A stretch of 64,000 nt of DNA from CAVTUU01 sp045804965 (GTDB lineage: Bacteria; Chloroflexota; Chloroflexia; Thermomicrobiales; UBA6265). Shown piece by piece: positions 36,982 through 46,158 of this stretch. The first letter of the stretch is position 1, and each line of letters opens with the position of its first letter. The notes under the pieces are model-generated. The model was not told where the DNA came from and did not search any database. It saw nothing but the letters and a program-made list of their open reading frames with translations. The translations under genes and the position numbers were made by a program. The DNA lies in contig JBJMMD010000010.1 of the NCBI GenBank assembly GCA_045804965.1, positions 1 through 64,000 of the forward strand, written 5' to 3'.

Positions 36982-37914
36982 ATGGGCGCGACGACCGCAG
37001 AGCGAGCACTCGCAAAACAAGGAAGATCCAGGGCCCGACCGAGATTGAATCGCCGGGCGCTCGCCGGGTATGCCTTCGTCGCGCCGGCGCTCATTCTGCT
37101 CGTCATATTCGCCCTCGGTCCGTTTCTCTTCACGATTTGGGTCAGCCTTCACGATTGGAACATGCTGACTCCGGTCCGTGACATGCCGTATCGCGGGCTG
37201 GGCAATTACCGCTATCTCCTAAACGAAGATCCGCTCTTCCGCGAAACGTTCGGCAATACTGTCTACTTCGCGGTCGGAAACGTGGTGATTTCGGTCGTTC
37301 TCGCCCTCAGCGTGGCGCTTATTCTGAACGGCCCAGTGAAGCTACGTGCGTTTTGGCGCGCGGCCTTTTTTATGCCATACGTGACCGCGCCGGTCGCCAT
37401 CGCTATCGTCTGGCGCAACATGCTCGATTCTGACTGGGGCGTGATCAACGGTCTGCTCGATCTGGTCGGGCTGCCGCCGCAGCCATTTCTTGACAGCCTG
37501 AACCAGGCGATGCCGAGTCTGATCGGCGTTGCCGTCTGGCAAGGCGTCGGTTACAACATGATCATCTTTCTCGCCGGTTTGCAGGCGATCTCGTACGACT
37601 TGTACGAGGCGGCCAAGCTCGACGGTGCGGGCTCTTGGCGGCTGTTCTCGTCGATCACGTTACCGCTGTTGCGGCCGACGCTGCTGTTTGTGGTCGTTGT
37701 CAACACGTTGGCGTCGCTTCAGGTCTTTGATCTCCCCTTCGTGCTCACCAGCGGTGGACCGGTCAACAAGACTAACACCCTCGTCATGTTTATGTACGAC
37801 ACCGCGTTCAAGTTCCTGCGCATGGGGCGCGCCACCTCGATGGCGGTGATGCTCTTCGCGGTGATCTTCGTGATCACCTTGATCCAACTCCGCCTGTTGA
37901 GGGAGAAGGTATGA
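36982..37914 (+). CDS. ABC importer 2, permease (UgpA type)
   Basis: 310 residues with a basic cytoplasmic N-terminus and six membrane segments beginning YAFVAPALILLVIFALGPFL. The ATPase-contact loop reads YEAAKLDGAGSWRLFSSITLP. The stop overlaps the start of the next permease by four bases (ATGA), which shows translational coupling. Confidence 0.9.
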   Translation: MGATTAERALAKQGRSRARPRLNRRALAGYAFVAPALILLVIFALGPFLFTIWVSLHDWNMLTPVRDMPYRGLGNYRYLLNEDPLFRETFGNTVYFAVGNVVISVVLALSVALILNGPVKLRAFWRAAFFMPYVTAPVAIAIVWRNMLDSDWGVINGLLDLVGLPPQPFLDSLNQAMPSLIGVAVWQGVGYNMIIFLAGLQAISYDLYEAAKLDGAGSWRLFSSITLPLLRPTLLFVVVVNTLASLQVFDLPFVLTSGGPVNKTNTLVMFMYDTAFKFLRMGRATSMAVMLFAVIFVITLIQLRLLREKV

Positions 37915-38756
37915 ACCGCACGGTAGCGATCCGGCCGGTGGCGACGTCGAGTCTGAAGTATCTCTTTCTGGCGGCCGGCTCAGTCGTGATGCTGTTGCCT
38001 TTCGCCTGGATGCTCTCCTCCTCGTTCATGACGCCGGACGAGGTTATCGCCCGTCCGTTGACCTGGATTCCTGCCCATCCCGGTCTCGGCGCTTATCGCG
38101 GGCTCCGCGACGCGATCCCGCTCGGGCGGATGTATCTGAACAGCATGATCGTGGCGTCGCTGACCACCATCGGCATTTTGTTGACGAGCTCCCTGGCGGG
38201 CTATGGTTTCGCCAAGTTCCAATTTCCGGGTCGGGACATGCTCTTCCTCATCGTCCTGGCGACGATGATGATCCCCTTCTTCGTCGTCCTCATCCCGATT
38301 TTCTACATGATCAGCAAGGCCGGTTGGGTGAACAGTTACCCCGGCCTGATCGTGCCCAACATCGCGACGGCGTTCGGCATCTTTCTCATGCGACAGTACA
38401 TGCTGAGCCTTCCCGATGAAGTGCTCGACGCGGCCCGCGTCGATGGTGCATCCGAATTAGAGATCTACTGGCGCATCGTGCTGCCCTTGAGCACGCCCGT
38501 GATCGGCGCGCTCTCCATTCTCGGGTTCGTCTATCAATGGAACAGCTTCCTCTGGCCGCTGATCGTTGCCCGCTCCTCCAACATGTGGACGGTGCCGGTG
38601 GGCTTGAACAGCCTGCGCGTCTATGCGAGCAGCGTGCAGGTGATCAACATGCAGATGGCCGGTTCGACGCTGGGTGTGGTGCCGGCGATCATCGTGTTCC
38701 TCGCTCTCCAGCGCTACTTCGTGCGCGGCATCGCGCTCACGGGCATGAAAGGTTGA
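37911..38756 (+). CDS. ABC importer 2, permease (UgpE type)
   Basis: 281 residues, six membrane segments, contact loop LDAARVDGASELEIYWRIVLP and the family-typical ending YFVRGIALTGMKG. It starts inside the stop of the previous gene. No ATPase gene follows; a genome-wide shared ATPase is expected. Confidence 0.9.
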   Translation: MNRTVAIRPVATSSLKYLFLAAGSVVMLLPFAWMLSSSFMTPDEVIARPLTWIPAHPGLGAYRGLRDAIPLGRMYLNSMIVASLTTIGILLTSSLAGYGFAKFQFPGRDMLFLIVLATMMIPFFVVLIPIFYMISKAGWVNSYPGLIVPNIATAFGIFLMRQYMLSLPDEVLDAARVDGASELEIYWRIVLPLSTPVIGALSILGFVYQWNSFLWPLIVARSSNMWTVPVGLNSLRVYASSVQVINMQMAGSTLGVVPAIIVFLALQRYFVRGIALTGMKG

Positions 38757-38769
38757 GTGGGGGCATTCG

Positions 38770-39714
38770 ATGACGCAACCGGCGATTCGGGGGTATCGAC
38801 CAGAGGACGAGGCGGCAGTGCTCCGCGTGTGGAATGCCGCTCTCGTTGCCGATCCGATCAGCGCCACCACCTTTCGAGCGAAAGTGCTGCTCGATCCGAA
38901 CTTCGACGGCGAAGGATGCCTCGCGGCCGAGGTCGACGGCAAAGTACAGGGATTTTTGCTCTCGCTTGTGCGCCGAGTGCCGTTTTTCGGACAGGGCTAC
39001 GAACCGGAACAGGCCTGGATCACGGCCTTCGGCGTAGCGCCAGAATGGGAAGGGCGTGGTATCGGCGGCGCGCTGCTCGATGCCGCGCTGAAGCGCCTCA
39101 AGGAGCTCGGGCGGACGAGCGTGGCGCTCTCGCCCTACGTGCCCAACTATTTCACCCCAGGCGCGGATGTCAACGCGTACGCGCGCGGCATTGCCTTCCT
39201 CTCGGCCCGGGGTTTCGAAACGATCGAACGGCCGATCAGCATGCGCGCCGAGCTGACCGGGTTTCGCATGCCCGAAGCGATTAGCCAGCGAGAGAACGCG
39301 CTGAGGGAAGAAGGGATCGAGATTCACACCGCGACGGCGGCCGACATCGTTCCGGTGCTCGATTTCATTCCCCGACACTTCACATGGGACTGGCACCGGG
39401 AGGCGAGCGGCATCTTTACCGACCTCTTCGCCGGCGATCCGCGCTTTGTGAGCGTGCTCGTTGCAATGCAGAATGGCGAGGTGCTGGGCTACGCCGAGCA
39501 TCGGGGCGAGCGCTTTGGTCCCTTCGGTGTCCACCCTGAATTACGGAGCCGGGGCATCGGCCGGGTGCTACTGGCAAGAACGCTGTCCGAGATGCTGAAG
39601 AAGAATTTCCATGCGGCCTGGTTCCTGTGGACCGGTGACGATGCGGCTCGACTCTATTCGCAGGTCGGATTCCGCGAGGTCCGGCGCTTCGCGGTATTGC
39701 GCAAGACGCTGTGA
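38770..39714 (+). CDS. Double GNAT-domain acetyltransferase
   Basis: 314 residues with two GNAT folds. The first (about 5-165) has the acetyl-CoA loop VAPEWEGRGIGGALLDAALK. The second (about 175-314) has GVHPELRSRGIGRVLLARTL and AWFLWTGDDAARLYSQVGF. Tandem GNAT proteins acetylate amines such as amino sugars or antibiotics. Here it lies 13 bases after the permease in an amino-sugar operon, which makes glucosamine-type substrates possible but unproven. Confidence 0.85.
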   Translation: MTQPAIRGYRPEDEAAVLRVWNAALVADPISATTFRAKVLLDPNFDGEGCLAAEVDGKVQGFLLSLVRRVPFFGQGYEPEQAWITAFGVAPEWEGRGIGGALLDAALKRLKELGRTSVALSPYVPNYFTPGADVNAYARGIAFLSARGFETIERPISMRAELTGFRMPEAISQRENALREEGIEIHTATAADIVPVLDFIPRHFTWDWHREASGIFTDLFAGDPRFVSVLVAMQNGEVLGYAEHRGERFGPFGVHPELRSRGIGRVLLARTLSEMLKKNFHAAWFLWTGDDAARLYSQVGFREVRRFAVLRKTL

Positions 39715-39833
39715 GGCGTCGGGCCTCAGGCGGCAAGGGCACGGGTCGCGCTCGTGAGTGCCGTGCTCGACACCGGCACCGAAATAGCGGGCTCAATTCG
39801 TAGCCCTGACGCCTAACGCCTAAGGAGGAACGG

Positions 39834-40544
39834 ATGAACGGGGACAAGTGCATCATGGTTGTCGGAGCGCATGCAGCCGACGCTGAAGTCATGGGCGGGG
39901 CGTCGGTGCTGAAGCACGTCGATGCCGGTTGGCGGGCCGTCATGGTGCACATGACGCCAGGCGAAAAGGGGCATCTAGCACTGTCTCCCACCGAATACAA
40001 AGCGATCAAGGACGTGGAGGCCGCGAACGCGGCGAAACTCCTTGGCGCGGAATCGGTCATGATGCCATGGCCCGACGGCGAATTACCGGTCAACGAAGAT
40101 GTGCAAATGGCGCTCGCGGATGTGATTCGCGAGCACAAACCAACAATCATCCTGACCCATTGGCACGGCAGCTTCCATCGCGACCACAACAACACGTACA
40201 CGAACACCCTCGCCTCGCTCTTTTTCGCCGGCCTGAAGACCTTCGAGCGCACGCACCCACCCCACCGGCCTGAAAAAATCTATTTCGCCGAGAACTGGGA
40301 GGACATGGAGGACTTTCGGCCAGAAATCTATCTCGACACGACCGATGTCTTCGACCGCTATATCGAGGCCATCCATGCTTACAGTCTGTTCCGCGGCGAG
40401 GTTGTATCGTTTCGCTACGAGCAGTGGTATCGCGGCGCGAGCAAAATGCGTGGCGCTGAGGCTGGCTTCGATCAAGCTGTTGCGCTCATGCCCCACAAGA
40501 GCTACTACGGCGCCTGGCGCACGGTCGGTCTTCTGAGCGAATGA
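39834..40544 (+). CDS. PIG-L family protein with altered catalytic motif
   Basis: 236 residues with AAGGAGG before the ATG. The LmbE/PIG-L fold is shown by VVGAHAADAEVMGG near the start and a late HxxH (His115 and His118 in SFHRDHNN). The zinc ligands His13, Asp16 and His118 are kept. The usual HPDDE motif reads HAADA, so the aspartate that serves as general base in MshB-type deacetylases (position 15) is Ala. It may be inactive, or use another base. The family removes N-acetyl groups from GlcNAc-containing molecules. Its stop overlaps the NamZ start by four bases. Confidence 0.82.
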   Translation: MNGDKCIMVVGAHAADAEVMGGASVLKHVDAGWRAVMVHMTPGEKGHLALSPTEYKAIKDVEAANAAKLLGAESVMMPWPDGELPVNEDVQMALADVIREHKPTIILTHWHGSFHRDHNNTYTNTLASLFFAGLKTFERTHPPHRPEKIYFAENWEDMEDFRPEIYLDTTDVFDRYIEAIHAYSLFRGEVVSFRYEQWYRGASKMRGAEAGFDQAVALMPHKSYYGAWRTVGLLSE

Positions 40545-41710
40545 CTGATTCGTTGACCGTCGTGCAGTCCGGATTACAAAACGCGCTTGCGGAAGGGCTT
40601 CCCTCCGTTGCTGGCCGCCGCATTGGGCTGATCACGAATCACACGGCAGTCGATCGCCAATTGCGGAGCGCGGTCGATTTGTTGCACGAGCGTGCATCAA
40701 TCGACCTTGTGGCGCTGTTCGGGCCTGAGCATGGCGTTCGTGGCGATGCCCAGGCCGGTGTAATGGTCAGGGCCGCCGCCGACTCGCGAACGGGCCTGCC
40801 AATCTACAGCCTTTATGATGGGACGAGGCATCCCACACCTAAGATGCTAAGTGGACTCGACGCGTTTGTGTTCGATATCCAAGACATCGGTGTCCGCTAT
40901 GCGACGTATATCTCGACGATGGTCTACGCCCAGGAAGCAGCATCTGAGGCCGGCTTGCCCTTCCTCGTGCTTGACCGTCCGAATCCTATTAATGGCAACC
41001 AGATCGAGGGAAATGTGCTCGAGCCGAAGTTCGTCTCGTTCGTCGGAGTGCACCCCATCCCCATCCGCCACGGAATGACCGCGGGCGAGCTCGCCCGGCT
41101 CGTTGCCAACGAGCGAGGTTGGCCAGAGCCACTGATCGTGCCAATGCGCGGCTGGAGTCGTGCTCAGTGGTTTGATCAGTCGGGTCTGACCTGGATTCAA
41201 CCATCACCAAACCTGCCGACCCTTGATTCGGTCAGCCTTTATCCAGGAACGTGCCTGATCGAAGGCACAAATCTGTCGGAAGGACGGGGAACGACTCGGC
41301 CGTTCGAATTGATTGGAGCGCCGTGGCTCGATCCTTTTCGACTCGCGACTAAGCTCGAGAAGCGAACTCTTCCCGGCTGCGCTTTCCGTCCTGCGTTCTT
41401 CACTCCCACGTTTTCGAAGCACATGGGAAACGTCTGCGGCGGGGTTCAAGTGCACATCACCGACCGCGACGCGCTCCGGCCGGCCGAGCTTGGAGTCCAT
41501 CTCCTCGAAGTAGTGCGGACTCTTGATCCCGGGGCGTTTTCCTGGAGACAAGGAAAGGGAGGGCGCTACTTCGTCGATTTGCTCGCGGGCAGCGATCAGC
41601 CAAGACGTCTGCTCGACCGCGGGACAGGCGCGCACGAGATCGTGGCGGGTTGGACGCAGGAAAGCTCACTATTCGCCGAACGACGACGGCCGTTCCTCCT
41701 CTATGCATGA
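40541..41710 (+). CDS. namZ: Exo-beta-N-acetylmuramidase (NamZ, DUF1343)
   Basis: 389 residues matching DUF1343 throughout: GRRIGLITNHTAVDR, LFGPEHGVRGDAQAG, IYSLYDG, FDIQDIGVRYATYISTM, DRPNPINGN, GVHPIPIRHGMTAGELA, LYPGTCLIEGTNLSEGRGT and GGVQVHITDRDAL. Family members (glycoside hydrolase family 171) release MurNAc from the non-reducing end of peptidoglycan fragments; the Glu in GPEHG is the likely catalytic residue. No signal peptide is present, unlike the secreted B. subtilis enzyme, so it should act on imported MurNAc-GlcNAc in the cytoplasm. ATGA overlap with the preceding gene. Confidence 0.9.
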   Translation: MTDSLTVVQSGLQNALAEGLPSVAGRRIGLITNHTAVDRQLRSAVDLLHERASIDLVALFGPEHGVRGDAQAGVMVRAAADSRTGLPIYSLYDGTRHPTPKMLSGLDAFVFDIQDIGVRYATYISTMVYAQEAASEAGLPFLVLDRPNPINGNQIEGNVLEPKFVSFVGVHPIPIRHGMTAGELARLVANERGWPEPLIVPMRGWSRAQWFDQSGLTWIQPSPNLPTLDSVSLYPGTCLIEGTNLSEGRGTTRPFELIGAPWLDPFRLATKLEKRTLPGCAFRPAFFTPTFSKHMGNVCGGVQVHITDRDALRPAELGVHLLEVVRTLDPGAFSWRQGKGGRYFVDLLAGSDQPRRLLDRGTGAHEIVAGWTQESSLFAERRRPFLLYA

Positions 41711-41727
41711 GGCGACGAGGTCCGGGA

Positions 41728-42657
41728 ATGTCTTCTGAATCAACTGACGAATTGCGCAATCTCGTCACCGAAACGACCAACCCTGCGAGCGCGAACATCG
41801 ATTGCCTCAGCCCGATCGAGATCGTCCGGCTGATGAACGCAGAGGACGCGATCGTGGCAAAAGCGGTCGCAGCCGAGATTCCGCACATCGCCGCCGCCAT
41901 CGAGCAGATCGCGGCCCGACTGCGTCAAGGCGGGCGATTGATCTACATCGGCGTCGGCACCTCCGGTCGTCTGGGCGTGCTCGACGCCTCGGAATGCCCC
42001 CCGACCTTCAACACGCCGCCGGAAATGGTCATCGGCTGGATCGCTGGCGGTACCGAAGCGTTGACCCATGCGGTCGAAGCAGTTGAGGACGATGCAAATG
42101 CGGGGCGATCGGCCGTCGAGCAACTCTCCATCACCGATCGAGACGCGGTGGTCGGCATTAGTGCGAGTGGTCGCACACCCTACGTCCTCAATGCAATCGC
42201 GGCGGCGAATGCATGCGGAGCGTTGACCATCGGCATCGCCTGCAATCGGGACGCGGAGTTGGCCCGGCAGGTCGAGACCATGATCGCGCCGGTCGTAGGA
42301 CCCGAGATCATTGCCGGCTCGACCCGTCTCAAGGCCGGCACAGCGCAAAAGATGGTGCTCAACATGCTGAGCACCGGAACGATGATTCTCCTCGGCCGCA
42401 CGTTTGGCAACCTCATGGTCGATTTGCAAGGAACCAACGCCAAGCTCCGCCGACGTGCTATTCGCATCGTTCAAGTGGCAACTGAGTTGAGTGAGGATGA
42501 AGCGAGTTCGCTCATTCAAGCCGCGAATGGCGAGGCCAAGACTGCGATCGTGGCGGCTCGCGCTGGGATTGATCCCGAGGCTGCAAGACAGAGGCTCGCA
42601 GCTGCCGGCGGCTCGGTCCGGGCAGCACTCGATGGGGTGGCGCCTTGTCCCCACTAG
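41728..42657 (+). CDS. murQ: N-acetylmuramic acid 6-phosphate etherase
   Basis: 309 residues, the usual length, from the ATG at 41728 (ATG at 41707 is an alternative). It converts MurNAc-6-P to GlcNAc-6-P and D-lactate. The SIS domain carries GVGTSGRLGVLDASECPPTF and GISASGRTPYVLNA; the Glu in ASECPPTF and the acidic residues nearby correspond to the catalytic region of E. coli MurQ. The opening LVTETTNPASANID and the ending region with TAIVAARAGIDPEAARQRL are also typical. It overlaps the kinase gene by 13 bases. Confidence 0.95.
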   Translation: MSSESTDELRNLVTETTNPASANIDCLSPIEIVRLMNAEDAIVAKAVAAEIPHIAAAIEQIAARLRQGGRLIYIGVGTSGRLGVLDASECPPTFNTPPEMVIGWIAGGTEALTHAVEAVEDDANAGRSAVEQLSITDRDAVVGISASGRTPYVLNAIAAANACGALTIGIACNRDAELARQVETMIAPVVGPEIIAGSTRLKAGTAQKMVLNMLSTGTMILLGRTFGNLMVDLQGTNAKLRRRAIRIVQVATELSEDEASSLIQAANGEAKTAIVAARAGIDPEAARQRLAAAGGSVRAALDGVAPCPH

Positions 42658-43565
42658 ATCATCGCTCCGATCTCATCATGGGCGTCGACGGAGGTGGAAG
42701 TAAGACAACCGCAGTCGTCGTCGACCGCGCGGGTTGCGAACGGGGACGCGCCATCGCGGGAAGTTCTAATTACACGGTCGTCGGGGCCGAAGAGGCCGCT
42801 GCGCAAGTAACCCGAGCCGTAACGGAAGCGGTGAAACGCGCGGACGGCGATCTGCCCCTTTGTTCCCTGTGGGCCGGGCTCTCAGGCATCAACCGTCCCG
42901 GCGCTCGCGAGGCGCTGCTGTCTCTGCTGCAACCACTCGCCAGCGATGTTCGGCTGACAAATGACGCCGAGCTGCTCTTCGCCGCGCTCACGGATGAAAT
43001 CGGCGTCGTCTTGATTGCTGGCACCGGTTCGATCGCTCTCGGCCGGGACCCATCCGGCGCAACTGCGCGATCCGGAGGGTGGGGACATCTGGTTGGCGAC
43101 GAGGGGAGTGGTTACGATCTAGGTCGGCGAGCGCTGCAGGCAGCAGCCCGTGCTGCTGACGGACGTGGCCCCGAAACCTCGCTGCTTGGATCGATCATGG
43201 ACGAGTGGGGACTTGACCAACCGATGTCGATCATTGATCGCGTTTACCGCTCGACCGAGAAAGCCGAGATCGCGGCGCTATCGTCGCTGGTGTTCGCGGA
43301 TGCGAGAGCGGGCGACTTGGTCGCCCGTCAAATCGCCGACGAGGGTGCAACGGATCTTGCGGCGATTGCCATCGCCGCCGCTGACCGACTTGCCTTTCCT
43401 GATCACGAGTTGCCATTGGCGATTGCCGGAGGCGTACTGATTGGCGAGGAAACCTATCGCGAAGCGGTCTTGCAGCGCATCCAGTGCCGCCGGCAATTGC
43501 GTCAAGTCGCCGTTGTCACCGATCCTGCCCGGTTCGCGGCACAACGACTCGCCGCAACGGAGTAG
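42645..43565 (+). CDS. BadF/BcrA-type amino-sugar kinase (MurNAc/GlcNAc kinase)
   Basis: 306 residues from a TTG that overlaps murQ by 13 bases; an ATG at 42678 is the alternative. The ASKHA fold is marked by IMGVDGGGSKTTAVVVD (phosphate-1), SLWAGLSGINRPGA, GVVLIAGTGSIALGRD (phosphate-2) and GWGHLVGDEGSGYDLGRRAL. The same family contains GlcNAc kinases and Clostridium MurK, which phosphorylates both MurNAc and GlcNAc. Location between murQ and nagA makes that dual use likely. NagK- versus MurK-type specificity cannot be separated by eye. Confidence 0.88.
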   Translation: MSPLDHRSDLIMGVDGGGSKTTAVVVDRAGCERGRAIAGSSNYTVVGAEEAAAQVTRAVTEAVKRADGDLPLCSLWAGLSGINRPGAREALLSLLQPLASDVRLTNDAELLFAALTDEIGVVLIAGTGSIALGRDPSGATARSGGWGHLVGDEGSGYDLGRRALQAAARAADGRGPETSLLGSIMDEWGLDQPMSIIDRVYRSTEKAEIAALSSLVFADARAGDLVARQIADEGATDLAAIAIAAADRLAFPDHELPLAIAGGVLIGEETYREAVLQRIQCRRQLRQVAVVTDPARFAAQRLAATE

Positions 43566-43567
43566 CG

Positions 43568-44701
43568 ATGGCGTGCTTCTCAATTGCCGGTAAGGTCCTG
43601 CTCGAAAACGAATTCCTGCCGGGGATTGTGACCATCGACGGTGACCGGATCAGCGACTGCTCAGCCCAGGGACTCCGAGAACCATCACCTCAGCTCGAAT
43701 CCGCATACATCGCCCCCGGTCTGATTGACCTTCAGGCGAACGGCGGGTTCGGCGCCGAAGTCGGGGCCGATCCGGAGGCAATCCGTCACCTCGCCTCACG
43801 GTTGCCGGAAACCGGTGTGACCTCCTTCTTGCCGACCGTGATCACCTCGCCCGCGGACTACTACCCGCGCGTCTTCGAAGCCTTCGCCGCGGCGAAGAAC
43901 GCGCCCGGCGCGCGAGCGCTCGGTCTGCACCTTGAGGGACCATTTCTGTCGCCGCAGCGGGTGGGGGCGCACCGCGCCGGTCTCATCGAGGCCGCGGACG
44001 AGGAACTCTTTGCGAACCTGTTGTCCTCCGCCGCGCTGCGCGTGATGACCCTCGCTCCCGAACGGTCCGGCGCGCTCGACCGCATCCGCCGGCTGAAGGA
44101 CCGTGGTGTCCTCGTCAGCCTCGGTCACACCGATGCTACCTACGAGGAGTTCCTGGCGGGCATTGATGCCGGCGCGGCCATGGCCACGCACCTGTACAAC
44201 GCGATGTCGCCTTTCCGCCACCGCACACCCGGGGCAATCGGCGCCTCGCTGACCGACGATCGGCTGACGGTTGGCCTGATCGCGGACGGTGTCCACAGCC
44301 ATCCCGCGAGCCTGCGGCTCGCCCTCCGCGCAAAAGGAGCCGACCGAATTGCTCTGGTGACCGACATGATGCCGGCCGCCGGCATGCCGCCCGGAACCTA
44401 CGAATTCGGCGGGCAGGCGGTCACCGTCGACGGCTCGGTCGCCACGCTGCAGGACGGCACCCTCGCCGGCTCGATCGTCCCGCTCGACCAGGCCATCCGC
44501 AACGTCGTGCGCTCGACCGCCGCCACCCCTGCCGACGCGATCCGCATGGCCTCCGAGACGCCCGCCTGCCTGCTTGGCTTGGAAGACAGAGGCCGCATCG
44601 CCTCCGGCTGCCTGGCCGATCTCGTGCTCTTCGACGCCAACTTGAACGTCGAGACGACAATCATCGGCGGCGAGATCGTCTACCGCCGGGAAAACCTCTG
44701 A
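43568..44701 (+). CDS. nagA: N-acetylglucosamine-6-phosphate deacetylase
   Basis: 377 residues from the ATG two bases after the kinase stop. It removes acetate from GlcNAc-6-P to give GlcN-6-P. The amidohydrolase signatures are PGLIDLQANGGFG, LGLHLEGPFLSPQRVGAH (metal-binding Glu), SLGHTDATYEE and ATHLYNAMSPFRHR (metal-binding His) and LVTDMMPAAGMPPG (catalytic Asp). The DLQxNG opening in place of HxH is normal for E. coli-type NagA. It is the last gene of the operon. No nagB is seen in the window. Confidence 0.95.
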   Translation: MACFSIAGKVLLENEFLPGIVTIDGDRISDCSAQGLREPSPQLESAYIAPGLIDLQANGGFGAEVGADPEAIRHLASRLPETGVTSFLPTVITSPADYYPRVFEAFAAAKNAPGARALGLHLEGPFLSPQRVGAHRAGLIEAADEELFANLLSSAALRVMTLAPERSGALDRIRRLKDRGVLVSLGHTDATYEEFLAGIDAGAAMATHLYNAMSPFRHRTPGAIGASLTDDRLTVGLIADGVHSHPASLRLALRAKGADRIALVTDMMPAAGMPPGTYEFGGQAVTVDGSVATLQDGTLAGSIVPLDQAIRNVVRSTAATPADAIRMASETPACLLGLEDRGRIASGCLADLVLFDANLNVETTIIGGEIVYRRENL

Positions 44702-45067
44702 TCCTACACAGGCGCGCACGAGTCTATCGGCGAGGCTACGCTTATCGCGCATTGTTTCGACTCATTTTGCCAACGGCCGGTTTGCAACACTCAGTCTCGG
44801 TTGTAAAGGCAGTCCGGCGTTGTTGGGCGAAGCGGCCGACAGGCGCGCAACCTATCCGCGCCGCAAGTCAGGCCGGAGCAGTAGCGCTTAAACTCTCAAC
44901 TGTCGGTCATCGCAAAGCGTGGGTGGCGCCGGTGACCCGACCCTCGGACCCGCCCGCTCCACCGGTCAGCGCCTTCACTGACGCGCAGAGTGGGTAGTTG
45001 GGTCAACGGAGGGGCGAGTTCAGCAAATGAATGCCTGTCCGCGGATTCGCTTTGTCGTTTTGCATCG
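44702..45067. other. Intergenic region after nagA
   Basis: 366 bases between converging units. Short frames here (for example about 44752-44997) lack ribosome-binding sites. No terminator with a T run was found. Confidence 0.35.
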
Positions 45068-46018
45068 CTACCGGCCAGTGGACGCCTCTGTCAACGGCTC
45101 CGGCGTCGCCCAACTCCCCGGGTCGCGCATCGCCGCAATCACTTCAGCAGTCAGGCTAACCACCAGGCCCGGGTTCTCATTCGCGATCGAGTGGCCGGTG
45201 CCCTCGGCGACGACGAGATGTCCCCGAAGCGCGCGGGCCAGAGCTACCTCGCCTGCCTGCCAGTCACTCTCCAGCTTCCCGACGGGGTAGCCTGCCGAGC
45301 AGGCGTTGTCTTGGCATGGCGGTGGGCTGCCCGCGCCGTGCGTCACGACGACGACTGGAATCGCCACAGGAGCGGTCGGCTCGGTCACTTGGCGAAAGCC
45401 GGTAATCAGGTCGAGCCGTTCGGGGTTGTCCCCTCGCAGAGACGGATCCTTGGCGTACTCGGCTTCAGGAGAGCCGGCGGGGGCCAGCGCCAGGAATTGT
45501 TTGAGGTAGTCGGGGTAAGGGGCATCCAGCAGCACCAATCCGCCGAAGCCCGCGGCATTCTCGGCCAGCGCCACGAGGGCGATAGCGCCACCGAGCGATT
45601 CGCCCACGACCACGCAGGGGCAACCGAGGTTTGGACTGGCGAGGACGGCGTGTAGGTCAGCAGCGGCCTCACGGAGCGTGCGGACGCTCCTTGGATCGGG
45701 ATCGCTCCGGCCGGTGCCGGCACGATCGTAGGCGCAAAAACGAGCGCCGAGGGCGGTGGCGACGTTGGGACCGACCTGGGCCACCAGCGATGCCCCGCCC
45801 AAGGGGTCCGGACCGCCCTCCTCGAAGAGGACCGTCTCGGCCCCCGTACCAACGCAGGCTAGGTGGAGAGCGCGGCCGGCGACCATGACCGACGTCTCGA
45901 CGAGTTGGATGCCCGGCGAGGCGACCGGGCTTGCTTCTTGCGCCCGGGCGGTCAGAGACGCGGTCAGAGAGACGGTAAGAGTTACAAGTACGGTGAAGAC
46001 GCTGAACAGATGGCGCAT
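45068..46018 (-). CDS. Exported alpha/beta hydrolase
   Basis: 316 residues with a signal peptide (MRHLFSVFTVLVTLTVSLTA, cut near RAQEA). The hydrolase core has ARFCAYDRAGTGRSDP, the nucleophile elbow VVVGESLGGAIALV (Ser in GESLGG) and a late His in EGTGHSIANENPG. The substrate is unknown. It is the last of four minus-strand genes (LuxR regulator, unknown protein, DoxX, hydrolase) that could form one transcription unit. Confidence 0.85.
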   Translation of the reverse strand: MRHLFSVFTVLVTLTVSLTASLTARAQEASPVASPGIQLVETSVMVAGRALHLACVGTGAETVLFEEGGPDPLGGASLVAQVGPNVATALGARFCAYDRAGTGRSDPDPRSVRTLREAAADLHAVLASPNLGCPCVVVGESLGGAIALVALAENAAGFGGLVLLDAPYPDYLKQFLALAPAGSPEAEYAKDPSLRGDNPERLDLITGFRQVTEPTAPVAIPVVVVTHGAGSPPPCQDNACSAGYPVGKLESDWQAGEVALARALRGHLVVAEGTGHSIANENPGLVVSLTAEVIAAMRDPGSWATPEPLTEASTGR

Positions 46019-46158
46019 AGCGGTTGCTTCTCCTTATCTTCCGGCCGCCTCGGTGGCGGACAGAACGTGGCGTCCTCTGCGAACGGCGACGATCCTCTTG
46101 GCATGGGGGGCGGGAGGAAAGGTCGGACCTCGCGGGGAGCCGCGAGGTCCGGTCTCTG

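Noticed and set aside
35674..37152. 492-codon minus-strand frame
   Set aside because: Antisense to binding protein 2 and the permease start; composition is typical of a GC-rich shadow frame.
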